Shown here one piece after another: positions 34,978 through 44,424 of a stretch of DNA of 64,000 nucleotides. How positions within the stretch are numbered: position 1 is the stretch's first letter; every line of letters starts with the position of its first letter. The notes beneath the pieces are model-generated. The model was not told where the DNA came from. It was given only the letters and a program-made list of their open reading frames with translations, and made no database searches. Source of the DNA: an uncultured Verrucomicrobiota bacterium (GTDB lineage: Bacteria; Verrucomicrobiota; Verrucomicrobiia; Opitutales; Seribacteraceae). A program made the position numbers and the translations under genes. The DNA is taken from positions 38,549 through 102,548 of the forward strand of contig CACMZN010000002.1 in assembly GCA_902618175.1 (NCBI GenBank), read 5' to 3'.

Positions 34978-35991
34978 TCAGGGAACGGGTACGGTCTCAA
35001 AAATCTTTTTGATGATGTCGTCGCTTGTCACTTCTTCAGCTTCAGCCTCATAGCTGATGATTACTCGATGGCGCAAGACGTCCATCCCCACATCCTTAAT
35101 GTCCTGTGGCGTGACAAAACTCCTGCCCTGCATGAATGCGAATGCTTTTGATGCGATGGCTAAATTTATCGTGGCCCTAGGTGAAGCGCCATAACGAATG
35201 AAGGCATCTAGCTCTTCCGCTCCATATTTGCCTGGTTTTCGGGTAGCCAGAACAACATCAACCAAATAACTTTTCAGTTTATCATCCAAATAGATTCTGT
35301 CTACCAAAGTTCGGGATTTGAAAATGATATCAGAGTCCACGACTTGGCTAACTTGGTGTTGAACTGAAAGATTTGCATTAGAATTTAATATCTCCAATTC
35401 TTCCTCACGATCCGGATAATCGAGCACTAATTTTAACATGAAGCGATCCATTTGGGCTTCTGGCAGAGGGTAAGTTCCCTCTTGGTCAATTGGATTTTCA
35501 GTTGCTAGGACGAGGAAGGGTACGGGAAGGGGAAATGTTTCATCACCTATGGTAACTTGTCTTTCCTGCATACCTTCCAACAAGGCACTCTGAACCTTTG
35601 CTGGGGCTCTGTTTATTTCATCAGCTAGAAGTAGATTGGTGAAGATCGGACCTTTTTTTGTAGAAAACACTCCTTTGTTCGGGCTGTATATTAGGGTGCC
35701 CAAAACATCGGCGGGTAACAGATCAGGAGTGAATTGTATTCTTTTGAAATCGGCCCGCAGGCATTGCGAAAGGGTTTTGACTGCAAGGGTTTTTGCCAAA
35801 CCGGGAACACCCTCGAGCAAAATATGACCATTCGCCAACAAGCCTACTATTAATCGATCAACCAAGTATCTCTGTCCGATGATTACTCTACTTATTTCCT
35901 GACGTAGCAAATTGATCCAGGAGGCTTCGTTCTTTATCCTTTCCTGTTCTTCAGGAGGAGGGGGAATGTTCTTGTTCGTGTCTTTTGTCAT
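34978..35991 (-). CDS. MoxR-family AAA+ ATPase
   Basis: The 337-residue AAA+ protein has Walker A GVPGLAKT, Walker B LLADEINRAP, the VQSALLEGMQERQVT segment and the sensor/arginine-finger region EAQMDRFMLKL, all typical of MoxR. MoxR ATPases act as chaperones that mature VWA-domain partners. Here it leads a seven-gene minus-strand operon with DUF58, a small membrane protein, BatA, BatB/C, BatD and BatE. ATG 35991 gives the start MTKDTNKN; the upstream in-frame start at 36018 is possible but adds nothing conserved. A divergently transcribed cyclase gene begins 146 bp away. Confidence 0.92.
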   Translation of the reverse strand: MTKDTNKNIPPPPEEQERIKNEASWINLLRQEISRVIIGQRYLVDRLIVGLLANGHILLEGVPGLAKTLAVKTLSQCLRADFKRIQFTPDLLPADVLGTLIYSPNKGVFSTKKGPIFTNLLLADEINRAPAKVQSALLEGMQERQVTIGDETFPLPVPFLVLATENPIDQEGTYPLPEAQMDRFMLKLVLDYPDREEELEILNSNANLSVQHQVSQVVDSDIIFKSRTLVDRIYLDDKLKSYLVDVVLATRKPGKYGAEELDAFIRYGASPRATINLAIASKAFAFMQGRSFVTPQDIKDVGMDVLRHRVIISYEAEAEEVTSDDIIKKIFETVPVP

Positions 35992-36137
35992 AGAATGCAA
36001 TTTGAAGAGCGTACCCAAACCTTGGTTTTGTCCAAGCGTATTTGAAACTACGTAAAATCACTGATTTTCCGCTTGCCGATGAGGACAGATTGAAGATTGT
36101 TCTCATATCCCCACCACTAATCCAGAAATTCAATCCT

Positions 36138-39100
36138 ATGATCAAACTTAGCAAGGAATCAAGAATTACATTCACATGTCTCATGCTTATTCCGTTTATT
36201 TGGATTACGCTAAGCGAATTGGGATTGCTTGAAAAGCTCAAGACAAAGTCTCTTGATTGGCGCATGATTTTCAGGGGAGAGATTCCTCAATCAATTCATA
36301 GTGATTCCAAATCGATGATCACAGTCGAAGGCAACAAAACTGTTCCTGTTGTGCCCAGGCTAACCTACGTTAACTTTGATGCTGCAACGCTCGCCATGGA
36401 TGGTGTTGGAGAAAGACCATGGGATCGTGCTTTTTTTCGAGATACTGCTTTGGCTCTTTTAGAAAGAGGAGACGCACGAGTGCTGGGTTTTGACTTTGGA
36501 TTTACTCCCAAGAGCATGTCTAAGATGGTTCCTGAAGAAAATTCATTCAGGAGTGATGCTGCCATCGGTGAATTAATTGAAAAATATCCCGACCGAGTGG
36601 TTTTGGGTTGCTTGTATTCAGGGGTTCCAACTCCTTTCGTCAAACCAACCCGGGAGAGTGCGTTCCCTCCGCTTTTCAAGGACGGCTTTTCTATGGAAGC
36701 CTCCCTCAAGTCGGAAAAATTCCATTATCCTGAATCTCCCACATATCCCTTGCTAACTTACAAAAATGATAAATATTTAGGACGAAAGGGATCCTTCACG
36801 GTCCCTCCTTTCAGAGCAGTGGATGCCGTTCCTAGATGGGTGCCTCTATGGTTCCCATCGCGTGGAAAGGCTCACGCTTACAATCTTTTGGGAGGTAAGC
36901 AGAGCAAGCTAAAGTTTGAATTACCACGAGATAATGAAATTCAACTCTCCAATCTCCGCAAAGTAGTAACTGCAATATCGGAAAAAATGGAGGGAATCGA
37001 GAAGCTGATGTCGACAAAAAATGATGAACTTAAGTCGATTGAAAAGAAGAAATCGGATTTGAGTGAAAAAATCGCAAAGTTGGAAATTCGTCAAACGAAA
37101 GTCGAAGAGATGGATCAGGCAATAAAAAACTTTTCAAGCACATTATCGGACAATCCAAGTCTTTCTGCTATTGTACAGCCACAAATTGACCAACGCATAA
37201 AAGAAAGAAATGAGATATTATCCATTTATTTGGCCCCTGATATAGATTCAGAAATTGGTTCTGAAGAAAGAACCAGAATAGCAAATGAAATTGCCGAACT
37301 TCAACAAGTGATGGGAAATTTTGAACTGACTTTATCCCAGAATCCCTCTCTGTCTGCAGTTATCAAACCTCAAATTGAAGCCAGATCCAAGGAGATGCAA
37401 CTGTTGGTTTCCAAACTTACCAAGTTCTCTGAGGCAATGCCTAAAAGTCTTTCTGCAGAACAATTGAAAGTCTCGAGATCAAACCTTTCCCTTTCACTGA
37501 GCACTGTCAGAACGAAGTATGATCAACTGCAAAGTCTTTTGGCGGAAAAAAACTTGGAACTTTCAGAAATACATTCGAGACTTAGTGAAAGCAAACTTGA
37601 ATTCCAAGAAGTCTCTCGTAGGAAACTAAGGCTGGAAGGCAATTCGGAAACTGAAATCATAGAGGGGAATAATACCTTGAGATTAATCTATGCGCGTGAA
37701 CCGGGCGACGCTTCACTTGGTAATTTGGTGGACAGTTTGCCCAACGAAGTCCCGCTTTATCGAAATCGTCGTGTCTTTACATTAGGTGTGGAGTCTCTTC
37801 TGGCATATTATGGTGTTGATGAGAATGCCGTTCAGATTACTGATGACGGAAATCAGTTCGCCATTATGGACAGAGATGGAGCCAAAATTATTGATTGTTC
37901 ATTAACTGAAAAGCAATTTTTAGAGGTTAATTGGTTTTCCAAGTGGACTGAAGAATTGAAGGAAAAAAACCTGATGATGGCTGCCAAAAGGGCATACGCC
38001 GAAGAGAATTACGATATGTACCTAGAAAATATACCTTCTATATTCATAACCTTTCTCAATCGGGTTGAGGGTCTTACGGTCTCGAAGAACTCCGATCTGA
38101 TTGAGAAAATGCAAAATCTTGGTTTGGAGGAAGAACTCATTGATTACAGCAAAAGACTTCTGGCAGCCCCTGAAAAAAAAGATGAAATACCCAGTTTTGA
38201 TCAGCTTTCGCAAGTTGTTCAAGGAATAGCATACTATTTCATGCCGCCTACTCTCGAATCAAAATTCAATCCTATGTGTGGAATGAGGGATGTCCTGCAA
38301 AACGCGAAATTCCAAGATCAGGTAAGGAATACAATCGTATCCTTGGAAGACAAGTTGGCGAGCCTTAAGGGACCAAAGTATTTGGGAATGATCGAGAGTG
38401 CTTTGGACAAAAATCCTGAAAACGATGATTTAAAAGAGAAGAAAAAAGCGATTCAGGAAGCAATAGTAACCAACAGTAGAAATTTAGTTGATCAGAAAGA
38501 GGAACTTTCACGAATAAATGCTTTTTTTGCCTGCTTCAAAGATTCGATTGTTTTGCTGGGACCGGAGGAAAAAACCTTTCAGGATCTTGCACCAACCCCT
38601 TTTGATAGCGCTTCTGTTCCCAAAGTTGGCGTTCATGGTAATTTAATCAAGACTCTTACGACTGGGGAATTTTTAACAAGATTACCTAAAGATGTTGATC
38701 ATGCGGCAACTGTCGTAATTTGCATAATCATGGCTCTTTTGGCAGTTTATCAGGGTAATAAAGCGAGTCTGGTACAAGCCGGTGGTCTGGTTCTGCTCGC
38801 AGGATACGTACTTTTTTGCTTTATCACATTTTCCAAAACTCATGTGGTGTGGCCCGTAACGACACCCTTGTGCTCCGGTTTGAGCACTTCATTCATCGGG
38901 TTGGCCGCCATGGTGGTTATCGAGCAAAAGGCAAAAGGTCGGTTGAAGGGTATGTTTGGTAGCTACGTTTCCTCGGAATTGGTCGATCAAATGGTTAATT
39001 CCGGCGAGGAACCAAGTTTGGGAGGTGAAGAGACCCAAATTACGGCTTTCTTCAGTGATGTTCAGGCTTTTTCAAGTTTTTCCGAACTACTTACACCAAC

Positions 39101-39869
39101 TGGCCTGGTGGAGCTTATGAATGATTACCTTTCGGCAATGACAGAAATCCTTCAAGAAGAAAAAGGTACTTTGGACAAGTACATCGGTGATGCAATCGTG
39201 GCGATGTATGGAGCGCCTATTCCCATGAATGATCATGCCTATCAGTCGGTGAAAACCGCAATTCGGATGCAAAAAAAGCAGATTGAGCTTCGAGAGAAAT
39301 GGAAATCCGAGGGAGATAAGTGGCCAGATATCGTTGCAAAGATGCAAACTCGAATTGGTTGCAATACTGGGACGGCCACGGTTGGAAATATGGGAGCCAA
39401 GGATCGATTCAATTACACCATGATGGGAGATATGGTCAACTTGGCTGCGCGTTGCGAAAGCGGAGCCAAAGCATATGGAGCATACATAATGGTTACCGAA
39501 GAGACTAAATTGGAGTCTCAATATACGCAAGATGACATTGCCTTTAGGTATTTGGATAAAATCGTTGTAAAAGGAAGGAAGCAACCTGTGGCCATGTTTG
39601 AACCCACAGGTTTCATGAAGGAACTTAACCAGGAAACACAGGACTGCTTGGACTGCTTCAGTCAGGGCATCAATAAATACCTAGCTCAAGACTGGGAGGG
39701 AGCTTTGAAAATGTTTGAAAAAGCAAAAGCGATGGAGCCTAACAAGCCTGGTGTGACTCCCGGGGTCAAGGACAACCCTTCAATGATTTTGATTGATCGG
39801 GTGAAAACGATGCGTGAAAATCCTCCTGGTGATGATTGGGATGGGGTTTATGTGATGACTTCCAAGTAA
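36138..39869 (+). CDS. CHASE2 domain class III adenylate/guanylate cyclase with large coiled-coil insert
   Basis: The 1243-residue protein has an N-terminal signal anchor (FTCLMLIPFIWITLSELGLL), a CHASE2 sensor region (LKTKSLDWRMIFRGE, YVNFDAATL, GDARVLGFDFGFTPK), and then a long helical insert (about residues 285-520). This insert includes two near-copies of a unit with NPSLSAIVQPQI. Three membrane helices (ATVVICIIMALLAVYQ and following) lead to a cyclase domain. Its metal aspartates are D974 (FFSD) and D1018 (YIGDAIVAMYGAP), with GNMGAKDRFNYTMMGD near the active site. It should make cAMP or cGMP in response to a periplasmic signal. Most CHASE2 cyclases are 650-800 residues. A TTG at 36042 is an alternative start but adds 32 residues without a signal. 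Confidence 0.88.
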   Translation: MIKLSKESRITFTCLMLIPFIWITLSELGLLEKLKTKSLDWRMIFRGEIPQSIHSDSKSMITVEGNKTVPVVPRLTYVNFDAATLAMDGVGERPWDRAFFRDTALALLERGDARVLGFDFGFTPKSMSKMVPEENSFRSDAAIGELIEKYPDRVVLGCLYSGVPTPFVKPTRESAFPPLFKDGFSMEASLKSEKFHYPESPTYPLLTYKNDKYLGRKGSFTVPPFRAVDAVPRWVPLWFPSRGKAHAYNLLGGKQSKLKFELPRDNEIQLSNLRKVVTAISEKMEGIEKLMSTKNDELKSIEKKKSDLSEKIAKLEIRQTKVEEMDQAIKNFSSTLSDNPSLSAIVQPQIDQRIKERNEILSIYLAPDIDSEIGSEERTRIANEIAELQQVMGNFELTLSQNPSLSAVIKPQIEARSKEMQLLVSKLTKFSEAMPKSLSAEQLKVSRSNLSLSLSTVRTKYDQLQSLLAEKNLELSEIHSRLSESKLEFQEVSRRKLRLEGNSETEIIEGNNTLRLIYAREPGDASLGNLVDSLPNEVPLYRNRRVFTLGVESLLAYYGVDENAVQITDDGNQFAIMDRDGAKIIDCSLTEKQFLEVNWFSKWTEELKEKNLMMAAKRAYAEENYDMYLENIPSIFITFLNRVEGLTVSKNSDLIEKMQNLGLEEELIDYSKRLLAAPEKKDEIPSFDQLSQVVQGIAYYFMPPTLESKFNPMCGMRDVLQNAKFQDQVRNTIVSLEDKLASLKGPKYLGMIESALDKNPENDDLKEKKKAIQEAIVTNSRNLVDQKEELSRINAFFACFKDSIVLLGPEEKTFQDLAPTPFDSASVPKVGVHGNLIKTLTTGEFLTRLPKDVDHAATVVICIIMALLAVYQGNKASLVQAGGLVLLAGYVLFCFITFSKTHVVWPVTTPLCSGLSTSFIGLAAMVVIEQKAKGRLKGMFGSYVSSELVDQMVNSGEEPSLGGEETQITAFFSDVQAFSSFSELLTPTGLVELMNDYLSAMTEILQEEKGTLDKYIGDAIVAMYGAPIPMNDHAYQSVKTAIRMQKKQIELREKWKSEGDKWPDIVAKMQTRIGCNTGTATVGNMGAKDRFNYTMMGDMVNLAARCESGAKAYGAYIMVTEETKLESQYTQDDIAFRYLDKIVVKGRKQPVAMFEPTGFMKELNQETQDCLDCFSQGINKYLAQDWEGALKMFEKAKAMEPNKPGVTPGVKDNPSMILIDRVKTMRENPPGDDWDGVYVMTSK

Positions 39870-39872
39870 TTC

Positions 39873-40427
39873 CTATTTCCATTTAATGTTGCAACCTAAG
39901 CTGGGTATTTGTTCTGGAGGTGGTGGCTTACCCTTCAACATAAGTTCAATGGCGTTTGTCAGATCTTTTCCTGATACCTTAGACTGGTTGCTAGGTCTGG
40001 ATTCGTCGTACTGACCCCGGTAAAAGAGTTCTTTATTTTCATCGAATAGAAAAAAGTCAGGTGTACATGCTGCTCGATAGGATTTCGCGGTTTCTTGGCT
40101 TTCATCGTATAGATAAGGAAACTTAAAGTCTAATTCTCTTGCGAGATCCGACATCTTTTCCGGTGAATCGGCAGGGTATTTATTGGCGTCGTTGGAAGAG
40201 ATTGCAAAGACTGAAAGGTTTTTGCCAAGTAACTCGTTAAAAAGAATGGGAAGGTGACTTTTCAAGTGAATAACGTAGGGACAGTGATTGCAAATAAAAG
40301 CCATGAGGTAGCCACTTCTTTTCGTTTTATCTGAAAAAGAAACCCACTCCTTTGTACGAGTATCCAAAAGTTCAAAGTAGGGCGCTTTGGTTCCAAGTGG
40401 AAGCATGCTTGATTTTGTAGCAACCAT
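39873..40427 (-). CDS. thioredoxin-fold redoxin (AhpC/TSA-like)
   Basis: The 184-residue protein has a peroxiredoxin/TlpA-like thioredoxin fold. It shows LGTKAPYFELLDTRTKEWVS, then FICNHCPYVIHLKSHLP with a CxxC pair (C-N-H-C), and YRAACTPDFFLFDENKELFY, including the cis-proline (TPDF). There is no signal peptide, so it is probably cytoplasmic. Similar proteins with a CNHCPY motif are annotated as thioredoxin family or alkyl hydroperoxide reductase, but their substrate is unknown. Its stop lies only 3 bp from the end of the cyclase gene on the other strand. It is 23 bp downstream of mrdA's stop. Confidence 0.82.
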   Translation of the reverse strand: MVATKSSMLPLGTKAPYFELLDTRTKEWVSFSDKTKRSGYLMAFICNHCPYVIHLKSHLPILFNELLGKNLSVFAISSNDANKYPADSPEKMSDLARELDFKFPYLYDESQETAKSYRAACTPDFFLFDENKELFYRGQYDESRPSNQSKVSGKDLTNAIELMLKGKPPPPEQIPSLGCNIKWK

Positions 40428-40450
40428 AGTAGTGAGCAGAAATTTTCCTT

Positions 40451-43027
40451 TTAATTGAATTTTGCAAGTTTAATAGCTTTTTTCTCGAAATAAGCCTCTA
40501 AAATCTCTTTTGCCACAGGCGTAGCCGTTAACCCACCCTGTATATGGTCCTGGGGAATTACTCCTTCTATCAGTACCGCAATCGCAACTTCTGGTTTTTT
40601 CACTGGTGCAAAACCGATGAACCAGGCAAGGGATAATTTCATGTTGTGGTTACGCCATTGAGCAGTTCCAGTTTTTCCTGCAATCGGTATTCCTGGAATT
40701 TGACATCTTTTTGCGGTCCCTGAAATCGTTGCTTGATGCATGCCTGCGATAAGGGCATCATAGTCGTCGTCAGCAAGCCCTATAGGTTCAGATGGAGGGA
40801 TGATGCGTTTTGTTTTGATCAAGGTTGGTTCGAATATCTTCTGTCTTTTTGCTAAGGCGGCTGCAAAGCATGCCATTTGCAAAGGACTTTGCCTGAGCCC
40901 TCCCTGTCCGATTGCAACATTGAAGGTATCTTCCAAGGCCCACTTTTCCCCCACTTTTTTTCTTTTCCATTCAGGATCAGGGACATTGGGCGAGTTTCGC
41001 AACTTAGGAAGCTCTATATTTGGAGTTTGAGCCATCCCGAACGACTTTGCCTCCAAAATAAGAGGATCTTGTCCGAGTCTTTCTGCCAATTGAAAAAAAT
41101 AGACATTGCAGCTTTGTGCTTCGGCACTGATCAGATTCATTTCTCCGTGTTTTCCCGGATAACAATGGCAAATCATTCCTTTGTAGATTCCATCGCATAC
41201 AATTGTCTCCTCGGGGCTCACCACTTTAGCTCGCAGTGCTGCAACCGCAGTTACCAATTTAAATGGGGAAGCAGGACAATATCCCGGATGCCAAGCCCTT
41301 GGCAACCAAGCTCCCATTCTTTCTATTTTGTCATACTCAGATTGAGTAATTCTTGGTGAAAATTTTTCAAGGTTGTAATTTGGCATGCTTGCAAGAGCCA
41401 AAATTTCGCCGCTCTCCAAATCCAGCAGAACTGCTGCCCCAGGTGGATTTGGGGGAGGAGCAATGACGTATTTCCTGGGAATCGTATCCTGGACTTCGAG
41501 TACTCCTTTGGAATAGAGAAGCCTTAAGAGACTCTCTGCATCTTTCGGAGTACCTCTAAAGCCAGCAACTGTGGAAGCTTCACTGGGACCAAGAGGAAAC
41601 GGAGCATCTTGAAATGCTGAAAGAAGAAGTTCCGGGCTCAGTTCTCTTTCATTGGTTGTAATCAGTTCTTTCCGAGTTCTCTTTTGAATGGTGTTCTTCC
41701 AGTCAAGATCTGGCAAAACTCTATACGAGACGACTTTTCTTGAAATCCTTTCTAAGGAGGATTCCGCAATTTTTTGAATATCTAGATCGATTGAAGTTTG
41801 AATCGTCTGGCCTTTTTCAGATCTTTTTCTTTCGATGCGTTCAAAGCGAGAACCCATTGGATTGACGCGCCATATATCACCCCCATCTTTACCTCTTAGT
41901 TTGGAATCGAATTTTCTTTCTATCCCTGATTTGCCAGTACGACCTTTAATTTCAAAGGTTGCCAAATCTTCTCCCGAAAGACCTCTTGGATTCGATTCGT
42001 ACCCGCTTCCAACATATCCTAAGACATGAGAGGCAAGGGACCCATGAGGATAGTGACGAATCGCTTCTGCTTGGATTTGAATGGGCGAATCAGCAGATAA
42101 TCCTTCCACCAAAACTGCATATTCATGAGGAAGCAAATTGGTACTTAATTCCAAAGGCATGACAAGTCTTCTAAGCCAATGCTTTTTGAGTTCGCTCATT
42201 GAAATTTCATCATTTCTTTGCAGAAGCCTGTTCACTTTTTGCTGATAATTTGCGACTACCGCTAGCCGAGCCTCCCATTCGAGAGAAAATCCGCTTGTAT
42301 TGAATTCCGCTCCGGTCCCTTCAGTAGGTAAGAGAAATTTCAACCAATTTCCATTTGCAGGCTTGGCATTTTGAAAAGGCAAAGGCAACCCCGAGTCATC
42401 AAGTAAAAAAGTAACTCGAAACAAACCTGCTGCATTTGCTTCAACTTCGTTCGTTGTATTCTCAAAGTTGATCAAATGGATGGCTTCCTGTTTTGGCAAG
42501 GTGAGCTGACATGACCAAAATCCATCTTTTTCTTCTTTCACATCCTGTCTTTGGCCATCGATGAAAACTCTGGGTCTCGACCGAGCTTGATTTTTTTGCA
42601 AGGCATATCCTGAAAGTGTGATCTCTCTATTGGCGATGAATTCTTCATGAAAACAGCGGTTAATCAATTGGTTGAGAGAAAGGAGAGGATAAAGGTTAAA
42701 TTCTTTCCTCAGGTCAAAGGCTAGGTTACGAAGAACTTTTTTTTTCTCCCAAATTTCCTTTTTCAGATTCTCAAGATGCAATACGGCAGTGAAGTGTGCT
42801 TCATTTCCTATTAGAAGTCTTCCCTCTCGATCTAGGACGTCTCCACGAGAGCCTGGTCTGATGATCCTTCTTTGTCCCTGTTTTCTCTCTTTTTCGTGAT
42901 AATCCTCAGCTTCAAAAACTTGTCTTTGAACAAGAAAAGACAGGAGAATGAAAAAAAGAATCCCGTAGAGACTTTTGAAGATCATGAGTCGATTCTTTTC
43001 CGATTTATGCTTTTCAAGTTTCATCAA
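40451..43027 (-). CDS. mrdA: penicillin-binding protein 2 (MrdA), enlarged
   Basis: PBP2 is the transpeptidase of the elongasome that cross-links peptidoglycan during rod growth. A single N-terminal helix (MIFKSLYGILFFILLSFLVQ) is followed by RGDVLDREGRLL (dimerisation domain). Catalytic motifs are SPFK (S587, K590), SCN (SxN) and GKTGTAQW (KTG). At 858 residues it is about 220 longer than typical PBP2. The extra length lies in an Ig-like stretch around residues 115-260 and in an insert around 430-510 (LLSAFQDAPFPLGPSEAS) just before the transpeptidase domain. It overlaps mreD by 4 bp. Both insertions are absent from E. coli PBP2 and may be lineage-specific contact surfaces. Confidence 0.93.
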   Translation of the reverse strand: MMKLEKHKSEKNRLMIFKSLYGILFFILLSFLVQRQVFEAEDYHEKERKQGQRRIIRPGSRGDVLDREGRLLIGNEAHFTAVLHLENLKKEIWEKKKVLRNLAFDLRKEFNLYPLLSLNQLINRCFHEEFIANREITLSGYALQKNQARSRPRVFIDGQRQDVKEEKDGFWSCQLTLPKQEAIHLINFENTTNEVEANAAGLFRVTFLLDDSGLPLPFQNAKPANGNWLKFLLPTEGTGAEFNTSGFSLEWEARLAVVANYQQKVNRLLQRNDEISMSELKKHWLRRLVMPLELSTNLLPHEYAVLVEGLSADSPIQIQAEAIRHYPHGSLASHVLGYVGSGYESNPRGLSGEDLATFEIKGRTGKSGIERKFDSKLRGKDGGDIWRVNPMGSRFERIERKRSEKGQTIQTSIDLDIQKIAESSLERISRKVVSYRVLPDLDWKNTIQKRTRKELITTNERELSPELLLSAFQDAPFPLGPSEASTVAGFRGTPKDAESLLRLLYSKGVLEVQDTIPRKYVIAPPPNPPGAAVLLDLESGEILALASMPNYNLEKFSPRITQSEYDKIERMGAWLPRAWHPGYCPASPFKLVTAVAALRAKVVSPEETIVCDGIYKGMICHCYPGKHGEMNLISAEAQSCNVYFFQLAERLGQDPLILEAKSFGMAQTPNIELPKLRNSPNVPDPEWKRKKVGEKWALEDTFNVAIGQGGLRQSPLQMACFAAALAKRQKIFEPTLIKTKRIIPPSEPIGLADDDYDALIAGMHQATISGTAKRCQIPGIPIAGKTGTAQWRNHNMKLSLAWFIGFAPVKKPEVAIAVLIEGVIPQDHIQGGLTATPVAKEILEAYFEKKAIKLAKFN

Positions 43028-43566
43028 GCAATCCTTTCTTTGCCATCATCGATTACCGTAGCTTTTTGTAAAATAATTTGAACGAAGTTATGAAACCATA
43101 AGCATAAGGGAACCAATACTAACATGGAAATTATCTGATCAGTCAAGAATCGCAACTTCAAGTAATTTGTTGCATCGTCAAATTTCATTGATAGGGGGAA
43201 ATACCAGAGGGATGAAATCAGAATTTGTGCAATTAATTGAAATAAAAGGGGTCTTATTCGTTCGCCTTGTTTTCCCATTTGTACGAACATGGTTCCAATC
43301 AAATGGAAAACCACCAAAAGAAAAGGATGAAATCCAAAGTAGGTGTGAAACTGAAAATCGAGCAAAAATCCTGTACTGAAAAGGACAAGCATTGCTCTGG
43401 CTCCACGGAGATGCATGGAGACTGAAAAAAAGAAAAGCCCAGGGACAAATAAAAAGACGCCATATTTTCCGAGGGTTGAGTTTATCTGCGCGAGCAGTTG
43501 AATAACGAAAAAATTACTGAATAAAATAAGAAAAGCTGCAAGGTTTGACTTAAGCATCTTATTCAA
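43024..43566 (-). CDS. mreD: rod shape-determining membrane protein MreD
   Basis: The 180-residue protein is almost entirely hydrophobic with about five to six transmembrane helices (NLAAFLILFSNFFVIQLLAQ at the start, FSTGFLLDFQFHTYFGFHP in the middle). Sequence conservation of MreD is weak in general, so the call rests on length, hydrophobicity and position between mreC (8-bp overlap) and mrdA (4-bp overlap). It should anchor MreB/MreC with PBP2 and RodA in the inner membrane. Confidence 0.85.
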   Translation of the reverse strand: MNKMLKSNLAAFLILFSNFFVIQLLAQINSTLGKYGVFLFVPGLFFFSVSMHLRGARAMLVLFSTGFLLDFQFHTYFGFHPFLLVVFHLIGTMFVQMGKQGERIRPLLFQLIAQILISSLWYFPLSMKFDDATNYLKLRFLTDQIISMLVLVPLCLWFHNFVQIILQKATVIDDGKERIA

Positions 43567-44422
43567 TGGGCAAAAGTACGGTTACTTCTTGAACCTTGGT
43601 TAGTTCATTATCCAGATAGACTAAGCCTGTTTTGAAAAGACCGTCCTCATCACCCTCCAATTCAATTACCCAACCAATGGGAATTCCCCTGGGGAATGAC
43701 TTCCCCAAAGATGAACTCATGAGCTGAAGGGGGTTTTCTCTGCTCGCAATCATGTCTTGCGGAACATCGAACACGATTCCAAGCGGATCTCCGCCAGGGA
43801 GAATTCCATTTCCTTGAAAAGTTACAGGACGGTCATCACCTGAAAAATGTGCGACGATACGAAAGCTTGGATTGGTGATCAATTCAACCCCAGACGACCT
43901 CTGATTTTCTGTTGTGATTCTTCCTAACATACCCCCTTTGAATATTACCCCCATTCCCAATCCAAGTCCTTCAGCTAGTCCCTTTCTTAAAAAAATTTCC
44001 TGCCACCAAGCGGAAAGTGATCTTAGAGAAACTCTTGCAACTACAGGTACGAAAGTCCTTTCGGCATCGATTTTCAATTCTTTTTCCAAAGCTGATATTT
44101 CCGATTGCAAAAGCCGAAGTCTCTTCCCTTTTGCTTCCAAAGTCTCAAGCTCATTTAGCTGCAGAAGTCGACCATGGTTTCTTCTTTGCATCTGCTTGCC
44201 CTTTTCTATCAAGGTGCGTTTGGAGTCAGTCAAGTGTCCCCAGTAGTGACTTATGTCCTGCATTCTTGAGCCAACTTCCCAGATTGGAGCGTGAAATTCG
44301 CTAAAGTTTGATTTGGTCGCGATCTTCCATCCGCTTGGAACTACAAACCAAACAAGAGCAAAAAGACCTAGATGAAAAAAGGGACGGGATTTTTTTATGT
44401 TGGATAGATTCCCCAATTCCAA
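43559..44422 (-). CDS. mreC: rod shape-determining protein MreC
   Basis: The 287-residue protein has an N-terminal transmembrane helix (FFHLGLFALVWFVVPSGWK), a coiled coil (about residues 65-118, with ELETLEAKGKRLRLLQSEIS), and a beta-barrel periplasmic region with GLAEGLGLGMGVIFKGGMLG and the end LVYLDNELTKVQEVTVL. This is standard MreC. It lies 2 bp after mreB and overlaps mreD. MreC links cytoplasmic MreB to the periplasmic PBP2. Confidence 0.93.
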   Translation of the reverse strand: MELGNLSNIKKSRPFFHLGLFALVWFVVPSGWKIATKSNFSEFHAPIWEVGSRMQDISHYWGHLTDSKRTLIEKGKQMQRRNHGRLLQLNELETLEAKGKRLRLLQSEISALEKELKIDAERTFVPVVARVSLRSLSAWWQEIFLRKGLAEGLGLGMGVIFKGGMLGRITTENQRSSGVELITNPSFRIVAHFSGDDRPVTFQGNGILPGGDPLGIVFDVPQDMIASRENPLQLMSSSLGKSFPRGIPIGWVIELEGDEDGLFKTGLVYLDNELTKVQEVTVLLPIE

Positions 44423-44424
44423 AT

